Counted from the first letter of the stretch, positions 24,615-32,434 are shown. The stretch: DNA of 64,000 nucleotides from Desulfosporosinus fructosivorans (GCF_004766045.1 NZ_SPQQ01000013.1:43571-107570); one strand, 5' to 3'. Made by a program: numbers and translations. Notes: generated from the letters alone by a model not told the origin.

Positions 24615-25163
24615 ATGACAACCCTAGAACAAGTAGAAAAACTACGTGCGATGGCCAATGTAAGCTATGATGAGGCCAAAACTGCCCTAGATGCAACAAA
24701 CGGGGATTTGCTGGAAGCTATTATCTATCTGGAGAAACAGGGAAAAGTTAACGCTCCGATCGGGGGCGGTTATTATAGCAGCGAAAAGCAAGCAAACATA
24801 AGCGACAAAACCTACAAAAACACAGGCTGGGAAAAGCAAACTAAGGATAGCGGCGGCGGCACGAGGATCATTTCTTTGATGAAAAAACTCGGAAGCTTTT
24901 GCTTGAAAATGATTCGCAGGGGCAATTCAAATAGCTTCGAAGTACTCCAGTCTGAGCAAGTTAAAGTTTCTGTTTCGGTCACAGCCTTTGCCTTGCTGCT
25001 GATCTTCGCCCCTTGGATTACTATTCCATTGCTTATCATCGGACTATTCTTTGGTTTTCGCTATCGCTTCACCGGTCCTGATTGTAGCGGAAACACTGTC
25101 AATAAAGCGATGAACAGTGCAGCAGACGCTGCCATAAACCTCAAGAAGTCCATGGATAAGTAA
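24615..25163 (+). CDS. DUF4342 protein, paralogue 1
   Basis: A 182-residue protein. Residues 1-42 form a UBA/TS-N-like three-helix domain (EQVEKLRAMANVSYDEAKTA then LDATNGDLLEAIIYLEKQG), as in the N-terminus of EF-Ts. A low-complexity linker follows. Then comes a DUF4342-type part with a membrane-spanning stretch (about 118-142, ALLLIFAPWITIPLLIIGLF) and a C-terminal amphipathic helix. Function unknown; membrane-associated by inspection. AAGGAGG sets the start. A paralogue with the same leader is at 31658. A two-component system begins 30 bases downstream. Confidence 0.75.
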   Translation: MTTLEQVEKLRAMANVSYDEAKTALDATNGDLLEAIIYLEKQGKVNAPIGGGYYSSEKQANISDKTYKNTGWEKQTKDSGGGTRIISLMKKLGSFCLKMIRRGNSNSFEVLQSEQVKVSVSVTAFALLLIFAPWITIPLLIIGLFFGFRYRFTGPDCSGNTVNKAMNSAADAAINLKKSMDK

Positions 25164-25193
25164 AGAAAAATTATTTGAAATGGCGGGCTTACA

Positions 25194-25868
25194 ATGAGTT
25201 CAAAAATACTGATTATCGAAGATGAGGAAAAGATTGCCCGCTTTGTCGAGCTTGAGCTTGGCTATGAGGGCTACACCACAACAAAGGCCTTTGATGGCAG
25301 AACAGGGCTTGAACTCGCCGAAACCGGCGAGTTCGACCTCGTTTTGCTGGATGTTATGCTGCCTCAGTTAAGTGGCATGGAGGTGCTGCGCAGAATTCGC
25401 CGAACCTCCTCCGTTCCCATCATCATGCTGACAGCGCGGGACAGCGTTATGGATAAGGTTTCCGGACTCGACAGCGGGGCGAGCGATTATATCACTAAAC
25501 CCTTTGCCATTGAGGAGCTTCTCGCCCGGATCCGTACTGCCCTCAGAAAAACCAAGCAAGAAGACGGTGTGTTATCCGCCTCCGGTTTGCTACTGGACAC
25601 TGGTCGCCATACAGTTACCATGATGGGCAAGCCTATTGAACTGACTAAACGTGAATTTGATCTTCTCCACTATCTGCTAAAAAACAAGGGCTTGGTCGTT
25701 TCTCGGGAAGCGCTGCTCGAACATGTATGGGGCTTTGATTTTGCGGGAGAAACTAACGCCGTTGATGTCTACGTGCGTTTTTTGCGAGGAAAAATTGACG
25801 AGGTGTTCGATATTAAACTAATTCACACCGTCAGGGGAGTGGGGTATGTGATTAAGGATGAAAAATGA
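25194..25868 (+). CDS. OmpR-family response regulator
   Basis: A 224-residue receiver plus winged-helix regulator: IIEDEEKIAR, phospho-acceptor in VLLDVMLPQLSG, YITKPFAIEELLAR with the conserved Lys, and a C-terminal wing ending VRGVGYVI. It starts 30 bases after the DUF4342 gene and overlaps the kinase gene by 11 bases, so DUF4342-regulator-kinase form an operon. It is the best candidate to bind the phased TTTTAAT repeats shared by both DUF4342 leaders. Confidence 0.9.
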   Translation: MSSKILIIEDEEKIARFVELELGYEGYTTTKAFDGRTGLELAETGEFDLVLLDVMLPQLSGMEVLRRIRRTSSVPIIMLTARDSVMDKVSGLDSGASDYITKPFAIEELLARIRTALRKTKQEDGVLSASGLLLDTGRHTVTMMGKPIELTKREFDLLHYLLKNKGLVVSREALLEHVWGFDFAGETNAVDVYVRFLRGKIDEVFDIKLIHTVRGVGYVIKDEK

Positions 25869-27318
25869 ACCTTTAAACAGTCCCACGAATCGCATCGGCC
25901 ATAATATTCGCTTTTCCCTAGTCTGGAAGCTCAACATTAAGCTATTTTTCCGTATGCTAGGTTTTTTTTTGGCCCTTGATATTGCACTGTGCTTGGTGAC
26001 TGCAGCAGGGCTACTCGTGCACGCCGAACAAACCGTGGCGTCGGTGGCCGAAAAGCTGAACCAAACAGGACTGCCTACTCAGGATGCGGAAAACTGGCTC
26101 GAGCTCACCGGATACAGCGTTTCGTTGCAGACGGGAGAACCGAAAGGTTTTCAACTACCTCAAGCCCTCCAGAACTACTCCAAACAGACTGTGTCTGGTA
26201 TAAGAAGTATTGACCTGCCGAATTCGGGAAACTTACCTTTTTGGAGACAATTAGAGGGTGTTACCTACAATGCAATGCTCGATGAGACCAGACAATCTTA
26301 TCTTATTTCCATCCGTCTTCAGGAGACCCTACAGATTGTCGCAGGGATGTTTGCCACACTCTTTCTTCTAGAGTTATTAATGCTGTTCGGCAGCATCTTC
26401 TCAGGTGCACGAACGATTCGAAAAATCCTCCGGCCCATTGAAGAATTGGCTAAAACAGCACAAAACTTGACGATCGGAGGTGTCTTTACACCGGAGCAGC
26501 TGGAAGTTCTGGCAGGTAAATTAGACAACATCAATGCCACCAAGCTGGATACAAGAATTCCAATAGACGATACACAAAGCGAATTAAAAACCCTCGCCTC
26601 TGCTATTAACGGGATGCTGGACCGGATCAACGAATCCTATCGTTCCCAGGCACGCTTTGTCTCGGATGCGTCCCATGAGCTAAGAACGCCGATTTCCGTC
26701 ATTCAGGGGTATGCCAATCTACTGGATCGTTGGGGTAAGAAGGATGAAAAGACGCTGCAAGAATCCATTGATGCCATCAAAGATGAAACTGCGAATATGC
26801 AGGGCTTGGTGGAACAGCTTTTGTTTCTGGCGCGGGGTGATAACAACACCATGTCTCTGCAAATAGAGCGTTTTGAACTATCCGACCTGGCTGTCGAAGT
26901 CCTACGGGAGACGCAGATGATCGACGGTGGGCATGAATACGATTCACGTGTTATGCCCGTTTTCATCAACGCGGATAAAAGCCTAATCAAACAGGCAATG
27001 CGAATATTGATTGACAATGCCATGAAATACAGCCCGCAGGGTAAGCGGATCACCCTTTCTGTCTCTGGTGAACAGGGCTATGCCCGACTGTCCGTTCAAG
27101 ATGAAGGCATTGGTATCGCGCCTGATGCGGTTCCTCAAATTTTTGACCGCTTCTTCCGTGCCGACGAATCCCGTGCCAGAGCCACGGGTGGAACGGGACT
27201 GGGCTTATCTATTGCCAAGTGGATTACGGAGCGGCATGGCGGTCACATGGAGGTTTTGAGTAGGCAAGATATCGGCACTAGAATTTCGATTATGCTCCCT
27301 GCCGCGCCCGAGGCATAA
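25858..27318 (+). CDS. Sensor histidine kinase
   Basis: A 486-residue kinase with membrane helices at about 24-52 and 160-185, an extracytoplasmic region of about 105 residues, a HAMP-like linker, the H-box DASHELRTPISVI, N-box LIDNAMKYSP, G1 DEGIGIAP, F-box IFDRFFRAD and G2 GGTGLGLSIA. All motifs are intact. It overlaps the upstream regulator gene and ends 8 bases from the convergent hgcB, leaving no room for a separate terminator. Confidence 0.9.
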   Translation: MKNEPLNSPTNRIGHNIRFSLVWKLNIKLFFRMLGFFLALDIALCLVTAAGLLVHAEQTVASVAEKLNQTGLPTQDAENWLELTGYSVSLQTGEPKGFQLPQALQNYSKQTVSGIRSIDLPNSGNLPFWRQLEGVTYNAMLDETRQSYLISIRLQETLQIVAGMFATLFLLELLMLFGSIFSGARTIRKILRPIEELAKTAQNLTIGGVFTPEQLEVLAGKLDNINATKLDTRIPIDDTQSELKTLASAINGMLDRINESYRSQARFVSDASHELRTPISVIQGYANLLDRWGKKDEKTLQESIDAIKDETANMQGLVEQLLFLARGDNNTMSLQIERFELSDLAVEVLRETQMIDGGHEYDSRVMPVFINADKSLIKQAMRILIDNAMKYSPQGKRITLSVSGEQGYARLSVQDEGIGIAPDAVPQIFDRFFRADESRARATGGTGLGLSIAKWITERHGGHMEVLSRQDIGTRISIMLPAAPEA

Positions 27319-27326
27319 CCCTTTCA

Positions 27327-27626
27327 TTAGCAGCAGCTACCTCCACTGCTCCCCGAGCAATCGCAGTTTGGTTCCGTTCCAGTCAACCAACCCATAATGA
27401 TCGCAAAGGCACAGCCAACCCCTTGCTTAACCTCGATTGCCTTAAACGAACAGTTTTTAGCACAGGCACCGCATTCCATACAGCGATCTTTATCAATAAT
27501 AACGGATTTTCTATCTTTTATGAGAAAGACGTTATGCGGGCAAACCTCTAGACACTTACCACAGCCCGTACATAACTCTGACTTCAGCTTCAACGTCGCA
27601 ACATTTTTTAAATATAGATTCTTCAT
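27327..27626 (-). CDS. hgcB: HgcB, ferredoxin of mercury methylation
   Basis: A 99-residue dicluster ferredoxin. Cys19, 22, 25 and 29 (CTGCGKCLEVCP) and Cys49, 52, 55 and 59 (CMECGACAKNC) bind two [4Fe-4S] clusters. The hallmarks of HgcB are also present: a lone Cys72 in VGCAFA and a vicinal Cys98-Cys99 pair at the extreme C-terminus, with two further Cys at 88 and 90. HgcB is thought to reduce the HgcA corrinoid and hand over Hg(II). It follows hgcA by 30 bases. ATG 27626 has AAGGAG; the upstream GTG overlaps that site. Confidence 0.93.
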   Translation of the reverse strand: MKNLYLKNVATLKLKSELCTGCGKCLEVCPHNVFLIKDRKSVIIDKDRCMECGACAKNCSFKAIEVKQGVGCAFAIIMGWLTGTEPNCDCSGSSGGSCC

Positions 27627-27656
27627 AAACAACACTCCTTAGAGTTAGTGAACTCC

Positions 27657-28670
27657 TCAACTAAAGATAAAACTGTTAAGCAAAATCAGAACTACCCCTA
27701 TAACTATCGAGATAATTATTGCAGGGACAGCTATTTTCATTTCTTTCAGGACCCCTGAAAAGGAAGTAAACGTTGAAGACCCTGTAAAGTTCATTGCTAA
27801 AAAAGCAGAGATCGAAGGAAGAACGAATAAATACCCCAGAGCTCTCAAGATGCTGTACTGAGGAATAGCCGTCCATCCATTCCAGCCATTAAGCACGTTA
27901 ACGATGACTGCCCAAATAAATCCTAATAGCCATCCTTTCCAGGCGAAAGCTCTGCCCGGAATCCACGGCAGCAAGACTGGGGTTATGACACAACCGACAA
28001 TGACTGCGCCCATATAGCCATAAAAATCGGCCAGTCCAAAAGGCCCTAAATCAAGGAGATTTAACAGAAAGAGTACGCCAAAAATCATCAAGGAAATTTT
28101 GAACGTGCCAACTAATTCTACGGGAGTCAAAACCAGACGATCATACGCGCTGGATCTGACCGTCCGCATTTCAGTAGTCGCTTTCATTCCCAACTTGATA
28201 AATTTTTTGATATCCTTGGCCTTCACTGGCCCATAAATCACTTTGAAGCCTGAATACTTGGCAACCTCGTGAGCACTTATCCCTGGAGCTCCTAATTGTG
28301 GTAGGATGATAGTTCTGTGAGACACAAATTTCTCGAGTTGAACGATAGCAATACGGTTGAGTAGTTCCGTTGTCCCGAAGGTTCCTTTACCGGCAGCACA
28401 CCATACATTGATGCCCTTGGTATCGAGCACTAGAATCCAGGCATCTATCCCCTTCAGTTCTTTTCTTAAACTATCGAAGCTCATTTTATAATTCGCTGAA
28501 ACCAGGACCGGAGAAGTGCTATCTGGCTTGCCTAAACTATAGAGACCGGGTTCCACAGTAAAGGTCATTCTGTTAATTCCCCAACGTGCTTTCCAAGTAC
28601 CTAGAGTATCTTTGAATGTCAATTGATCTGTTGTTTGGATAATTTTTAGTTCTCTGCTGGATATCTCCAT
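27657..28670 (-). CDS. hgcA: HgcA, corrinoid protein of mercury methylation
   Basis: A 337-residue protein with the diagnostic cap-helix motif N-V-W-C-A-A-G-K, whose Cys (codon 28398-28400, residue 91) is the lower ligand of the cobalt. An N-terminal corrinoid-binding domain (1-165) is followed by about five membrane helices (from about 185), the HgcA arrangement. With HgcB it transfers a methyl group from methyl-corrinoid to Hg(II), giving methylmercury on the cytosolic face. ATG 28670 is chosen over an in-frame ATG at 28691 because AGAGGTG lies between. It follows arsR by about 80 bases and needs corrinoid supply, for which the ECF importer at 5.7-8.5 kb may serve. Confidence 0.95.
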   Translation of the reverse strand: MEISSRELKIIQTTDQLTFKDTLGTWKARWGINRMTFTVEPGLYSLGKPDSTSPVLVSANYKMSFDSLRKELKGIDAWILVLDTKGINVWCAAGKGTFGTTELLNRIAIVQLEKFVSHRTIILPQLGAPGISAHEVAKYSGFKVIYGPVKAKDIKKFIKLGMKATTEMRTVRSSAYDRLVLTPVELVGTFKISLMIFGVLFLLNLLDLGPFGLADFYGYMGAVIVGCVITPVLLPWIPGRAFAWKGWLLGFIWAVIVNVLNGWNGWTAIPQYSILRALGYLFVLPSISAFLAMNFTGSSTFTSFSGVLKEMKIAVPAIIISIVIGVVLILLNSFIFS

Positions 28671-28751
28671 ATTACCGACACCTCTTCTCATGATCTTAAG
28701 TTGAATGAGTTCACTTAAGCATTATTGGTTATTTTCTGTATAATTTGCTTT

Positions 28752-29087
28752 TCATAAGTTACTTATTTGACAATTACAATTATCCTTAGACTTGCCAATA
28801 CCTTGCTCATTATTAGATTTAATCTCGATCAGAAAATCAGAGATAGCTTCTATTACAGCTCCATTGATTCTATAATACATCCACGCTCCATCACGTCTAC
28901 CAGTAACAATTCCGCTCTCGCACAGAATCCTCATATGATACGACAAGGTGGGTTGTGTAATGTTAAAGTTATCTAATAGTTGACAGGCACACATTTCGCC
29001 ACTAGAAAGTAAGTCTACTATTTTCAGGCGCGTCTGATCGGAAATTGCCTTAAATAGTGAAACATATTCTGCGTAACTATACTTCAT
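28752..29087 (-). CDS. ArsR-family metalloregulator upstream of hgcAB
   Basis: A 111-residue winged-helix repressor. The metal site of ArsR-type sensors, E-L-C-V-C-D-L in the archetype, is here EMCACQLL with Cys33 and Cys35 at the start of the recognition region, followed by NITQPTLSYHMRIL. A second Cys pair (104 and 106, DNCNCQ) lies near the C-terminus and could add a thiol ligand. Such proteins bind As(III)/Sb(III) and sometimes other thiophilic metals, releasing DNA. It is the first gene of arsR-hgcA-hgcB and is preceded by two matching palindromes at 29117 and 29153, which suggests autoregulation. Confidence 0.9.
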   Translation of the reverse strand: MKYSYAEYVSLFKAISDQTRLKIVDLLSSGEMCACQLLDNFNITQPTLSYHMRILCESGIVTGRRDGAWMYYRINGAVIEAISDFLIEIKSNNEQGIGKSKDNCNCQISNL

Positions 29088-29116
29088 AAAATCACTCCAG
29101 TATTTTTTCGATTGTA

Positions 29117-29138
29117 GATATAGATAAGTCTCTATATC
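29117..29138. promoter_or_regulatory. ArsR-type operator O1
   Basis: A 22-bp palindrome with half site ATATAGATAA and its complement TCTATAT, lying at the expected transcription start of arsR. The same sequence pattern recurs at 29153-29174, 36 bp away centre to centre. Confidence 0.65.
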
Positions 29139-29141
29139 CGT

Positions 29142-29170
29142 ATTATAACTGCCATATAGATAATTGTCTA
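29142..29170 (-). promoter_or_regulatory. Promoter of arsR-hgcA-hgcB
   Basis: On the minus strand TAGACA (29165-29170) and TATAAT (29142-29147) are separated by 17 bases, a good housekeeping promoter. Operator O2 covers the -35 and O1 the start point. Confidence 0.75.
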
Positions 29171-29174
29171 TATG
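29153..29174. promoter_or_regulatory. ArsR-type operator O2
   Basis: A 22-bp near-palindrome (half site ATATAGATAA / TCTATAT) centred in the inverted repeat and overlapping the -35 elements of both divergent promoters. Confidence 0.65.
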
Positions 29175-29185
29175 GCAGTTATAAT
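29157..29185 (+). promoter_or_regulatory. Divergent promoter
   Basis: By symmetry the plus strand has TAGATA (29157-29162), 17 bases, then TATAAT (29180-29185). It would transcribe toward 29260 and end at the hairpin at 29319. Confidence 0.5.
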
Positions 29186-29259
29186 ACGGATATATTTATC
29201 TGTGAATGTCGTTGGACTACTTTTCATATTGCTTTTCATACCGTTTTAAGGGAGTTACA

Positions 29260-29361
29260 TTGAAGCTCAGGTTCGGCAATTTTGTTCCCGTTAAGGATCT
29301 TAGGATGAAAATTGTATTAGGGTGTGCCATTCGTGGCACCCTCTTCTTTAAGGTGTTTTAA
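29260..29361 (+). CDS. Possible 33-residue peptide
   Basis: A TTG preceded by AAGGGAG opens 33 codons (MKLRFGNFVPVKDLR, then MKIVLGCAIRG). It would be transcribed from the divergent ArsR-controlled promoter. The end of the frame overlaps the UUCG hairpin, which argues against a real gene; alternatively this is a short non-coding transcript. Confidence 0.25.
   Translation: MKLRFGNFVPVKDLRMKIVLGCAIRGTLFFKVF
29319..29350 (+). terminator. UUCG-loop hairpin
   Basis: AGGGTGTGCCA, loop TTCG, TGGCACCCT (two-base bulge) then CTTCTTTA. It would terminate the divergent transcript starting near 29192. Confidence 0.6.
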
Positions 29362-29505
29362 CACTTAATTTCCCAAATGCTTTTATTAAATCTAATTGCA
29401 AGGTTGCCTTTATACACATTATTGCTTATAGTGAACTCGTTCTACTAAAGTAGAATATTGAGTACCGGTGGGTAGGCCATAAGTTTTAAGCTATGAGGTG
29501 CTAAA

Positions 29506-30147
29506 ATGGAACAGATTTTACAAGTGTTAAATAACATTGATACCAGTCTACATTATTATTTTGAAGTATATGGGGTTGCCATTTATGTTTTGCTATTTTG
29601 GGTGATTTATTGTAAAACAGCTTTTGTGGTCCTAACATTTTTGCCTGGGGATACGACAGCTTTTGCAAGTGGCACGTTCACAGCAATGGGGGAATTAGAA
29701 TTATGGGTATTATTTGTGCTTTTTGTTACCGCAACAGCACTAGGCGATAGTCAGAATTTCTTAATTGGAAAATATGTTGGTAAAATACGATCGAAAAATC
29801 ATTTCCTTATCAGACTTATTTCTGAAGAGACCGTTGCTAAAACGAGAAACTTCTTAACTGATTATGGAAAAGTGGCCATTATATTTTCACGATTTGTGCC
29901 GTTAATGCGTACTTCCATCCCTTTTGTAGCTGGCTATACGGGTTTCGCTTATCATTCTTTTTTTAGCTTTAACTTAATTGGAGGACTTATTTGGACAACT
30001 GTCTGGCTCGGGGCAGGATTTATTTTAGGAAACTTCACATGGGTAGAACAAAATTTATTCGTAACCTTGTTATTCGTTTCATGCACAGCATTTATACCAG
30101 CAGTTATTGGATTTATGACAAAGTATAAAAAGATAAGTCACTTGTGA
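29506..30147 (+). CDS. DedA-family membrane protein
   Basis: A 213-residue DedA / SNARE-associated protein with four to five helices. Family marks are FLPGDTTAFASG, the GDSQNFLIGKYVG stretch and FSRFVPLMRTSIPFVAG, the F-x-R-[FV]-x-P-x-x-R-x-x-x-P core that is needed for function. DedA proteins are lipid-scramblase-like and help maintain undecaprenyl-phosphate or phospholipid flow. A GAGGTG site precedes the ATG. It appears to be a single gene. Confidence 0.88.
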   Translation: MEQILQVLNNIDTSLHYYFEVYGVAIYVLLFWVIYCKTAFVVLTFLPGDTTAFASGTFTAMGELELWVLFVLFVTATALGDSQNFLIGKYVGKIRSKNHFLIRLISEETVAKTRNFLTDYGKVAIIFSRFVPLMRTSIPFVAGYTGFAYHSFFSFNLIGGLIWTTVWLGAGFILGNFTWVEQNLFVTLLFVSCTAFIPAVIGFMTKYKKISHL

Positions 30148-30231
30148 GGTCACTATTTTGCATTTCTTCTTAATCTGCAATTAGCTCAGACGGTTACAAA
30201 TTCATCCCCCACCTTGTTCTCTTTTGATTTA

Positions 30232-30669
30232 TTATGCTTCTTGCCGAGCGATGAACTCCTCAAGCTTTCTCTGAAGGACTCCTAGGTCGACTGGTTTAGA
30301 AATATAGTCGTCACACCCAGCCCGAAAAAACTCCTGGATGTGACTCCCCATGACGACCAAGTCAATGTTTTCATTTTCAACTTCTTGGATGATAACGTTC
30401 CCTGGATTCCCATGCAATTTTTTACTTTTTAAAGTAACTCCAATAAGATCAGTTCCTTCAAACGTCGCTACTATTGTACGCTCACCTTCTTCTTCAATTT
30501 GCTCAAGCAAAATTTGATAATTATAAATATTAGTGTCATATTCTTTAGGCATTCGAATGACGAACAAAATCTCAATCTCTGAGTCAAATTTCCGAGCAAG
30601 ATCCACTGCAGTTTTCAATGCTCGTCGTGAATACTCTGATCCATCAGTTGCTACCAATATTTTCTTCAA
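30232..30669 (-). CDS. Universal stress protein fused to a receiver-domain tail
   Basis: Residues 1-113 are a UspA fold: KKILVATDGSEYSRRALKTA, IEILFVIR, the HGNPGNVIIQ loop and DLVVMGSH. From there the normal Usp ending (a second ATP loop and C-terminal strand) is replaced by FFRAGCDDYISKPVDLGVL and a last helix, exactly the end of a response-regulator receiver (AGCDDY-[IL]-x-KP). The phospho-acceptor half of the receiver is absent. The join lies near 30330. A deletion between adjacent usp and receiver genes would create this. A TTG start at 30669 is supported by AGGAGAGG. Whether it folds is uncertain. Confidence 0.8.
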   Translation of the reverse strand: MKKILVATDGSEYSRRALKTAVDLARKFDSEIEILFVIRMPKEYDTNIYNYQILLEQIEEEGERTIVATFEGTDLIGVTLKSKKLHGNPGNVIIQEVENENIDLVVMGSHIQEFFRAGCDDYISKPVDLGVLQRKLEEFIARQEA

Positions 30670-30749
30670 TTGAATCACACCTCTCCTGATCATTACTATA
30701 TTTATATTTCAGGTTTAGTCTGAATAAGCCACGAGCCGAGTTTCAAATT

Positions 30750-31358
30750 TTATTGATCTAATAGTTTTGTACTAACTTCAAAACGATTTAGAACGTCCTC
30801 CCAGTTAACTAAGTTCCACCACGCTTCAACCCAATTAGAGCGCTTGTTTTGATATTTGAGATAATAAGCATGTTCCCAAACATCTACAGTTAAGAGTGGA
30901 GTAACTCCCCATTGGGTATGGTTCTGGTGGTTCTCCACCTGTAAGATCTCTAATTCTGCAAAGTTTGGACTCCAAACTAATATAGCCCAGCCAGATCCTT
31001 CGACAGCCAATGCCGCAGCAGTGAACTGTTTCTTGAAATTGTCAAAAGAGCCAAAATCCTTAGTAATACATTCGGCTAAGCTCCCTTGAGCATTTCCACC
31101 ACCTCCAGGACGCATATTCTGCCAAAAGAGGGTGTGAAGTAAGTGTCCTGATCCATGAAAAGCTAATTCATGCTCCCAATGTTTAATTATGGTAAAATCC
31201 CCCTTATCTCTATTTTCTGCCAGTTTTTCTTCAGTCTTATTAAGTCCGTCTACATAGGCTCTATGATGGACATCATGATGGAGTCTTACAGTAGCCTCGT
31301 CGCAATATGGTTCTAGCGCATCATAGGCATAAGGCAATTCCGGTAATTGAAATGGCAA
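30750..31358 (-). CDS. Fe/Mn superoxide dismutase
   Basis: A 202-residue superoxide dismutase. Metal ligands are visible: His in RLHHDVHHRAYV, His in GSGHLLHTLFW, and Asp plus His in TVDVWEHAYYLKYQNKR. Sequence alone does not settle iron or manganese. The TTG start at 31358 is chosen because AGGAGG precedes it and the protein then begins MPFQLPELPYAYDALEP like its relatives. It would protect this anaerobe during air exposure. It is close to the Usp-like gene on the same strand. Confidence 0.92.
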   Translation of the reverse strand: MPFQLPELPYAYDALEPYCDEATVRLHHDVHHRAYVDGLNKTEEKLAENRDKGDFTIIKHWEHELAFHGSGHLLHTLFWQNMRPGGGGNAQGSLAECITKDFGSFDNFKKQFTAAALAVEGSGWAILVWSPNFAELEILQVENHQNHTQWGVTPLLTVDVWEHAYYLKYQNKRSNWVEAWWNLVNWEDVLNRFEVSTKLLDQ

Positions 31359-31550
31359 ATTGATCTTCCTCCTTATTATTAATAAATCTTTAAGAACTTT
31401 GAAAGAAATCATATTATTATCTTATTTATGGTTGGATATGAAGACTATTTAGTACTAGATCAAATTTAGTTGTATGACCTTCCTCTAGTTAGGATGATAA
31501 CAAAAAAAAATGCCATTATTATGACATTTATATAACAATGAAAATATATT

Positions 31551-31657
31551 TTTTTAATCGTATTTTAATAATAATCAAAGTCTCTATGAAGTTTTTTGGG
31601 TTAGAATTCATATATACCGAATTGCGGTACAACAACAGAAAACAAGGAGGAACTTTT
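31551..31657 (+). promoter_or_regulatory. Conserved leader with TTTTAAT direct repeats, copy 2
   Basis: TTTTAAT at 31552 and 31563, 11 bases apart and 106 bases from the ATG, as in copy 1 at 24508. The -10 of copy 1 (TATAAT) reads TACAAC here, so this copy should be weaker or use another element. Confidence 0.6.
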
Positions 31658-32200
31658 ATGACAACCTTAGAGCAAGTGGAAAAACTACGTACAATGGCAA
31701 ATATTAGCTACGACGAGGCAAAAATTGCCCTAGATGCAACCAATGGGGATTTACTAGAAGCTATTATCTATCTTGAGAAACAGGGAAAGGTTAGCTCTCC
31801 ATCCGGAAGTGGTTATTACAGTAGCGAAAAAGCAGCGGACGCAGACTCAGTAGCCTACAGGAAAAATTGCGGAGATAACCATAATAACTGCAACGGTAGA
31901 GAGACCTTTTCTTCTCTGCTGAAACGCTTTGGAAGATTTTGCATGAAGATGATTCGCAAGGGCAATGCAAATTCCTTTGAAGTGCTCAAGGGGGAGGAAA
32001 GCAAAGCTTCTACTCCTGTCACAGCCTTCGTCTTGCTGTTGATCTTCGCCCCCTGGATTACTATTCCACTGGTTATCATCGGACTATTCTTTGGTTTTCG
32101 CTATCGCTTCACCGGTCCTGATTGTAGCGGAAACGCTGTCAATGACGCGATGAATAGCGCGGCGGACGCTGCCGTGAATCTCAAAAAATCCATGGAATAG
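31658..32200 (+). CDS. DUF4342 protein, paralogue 2
   Basis: A 180-residue paralogue of the protein at 24615, nearly identical over the UBA/TS-N-like N-terminus (EQVEKLRTMANISYDEAKIA) and over the membrane-spanning and C-terminal part, with a divergent linker (about 50-85). AAGGAGG defines the start. Unlike copy 1 it has no two-component genes after it and ends at a strong terminator. The duplicated unit includes the leader, so the two copies are probably co-regulated. Confidence 0.75.
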   Translation: MTTLEQVEKLRTMANISYDEAKIALDATNGDLLEAIIYLEKQGKVSSPSGSGYYSSEKAADADSVAYRKNCGDNHNNCNGRETFSSLLKRFGRFCMKMIRKGNANSFEVLKGEESKASTPVTAFVLLLIFAPWITIPLVIIGLFFGFRYRFTGPDCSGNAVNDAMNSAADAAVNLKKSME

Positions 32201-32371
32201 TAAGAAGCTATACCAACAAAAAAGACTGGTTGTATTTAGGATATTCCCAAAGTACTCATAGAAGCTATAGATTTCACCAACATTTCAGTAATGACTGCTG
32301 ACTGAAGCCCTCCTGATTGCCAAGCCCATGGCTGCCGCCAGGAATTCATCTCAAGTAAATGAGAAACCTAT

Positions 32372-32405
32372 AAGACAAAGCCCCTCGAGTGATGGGCTTT
32401 GTCTT
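32372..32405. terminator. Bidirectional terminator
   Basis: AAGACAAAGCCC, 10-base loop, GGGCTTTGTCTT, then ATTCCCTTTCC. It separates the DUF4342 gene from the convergent PEP-utilising gene. Confidence 0.75.
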
Positions 32406-32434
32406 ATTCCCTTTCCTTGCTTATACCACTTCGG

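Larger units (their letters stand above)
29134..29193. repeat. Perfect 27-bp inverted repeat, 6-bp spacer
   Basis: 29134-29160 is the exact reverse complement of 29167-29193. Each arm carries a TATAAT -10 element, so the structure makes two back-to-back promoters. As RNA it could only form if transcription started outside it, which is not expected for the inner promoters. Confidence 0.9.

Noticed and set aside
28752..29087. MerR or a mer operon regulator
   Set aside because: The protein is clearly ArsR-type (winged helix with EMCACQLL) and no merA/merT/merP is nearby.
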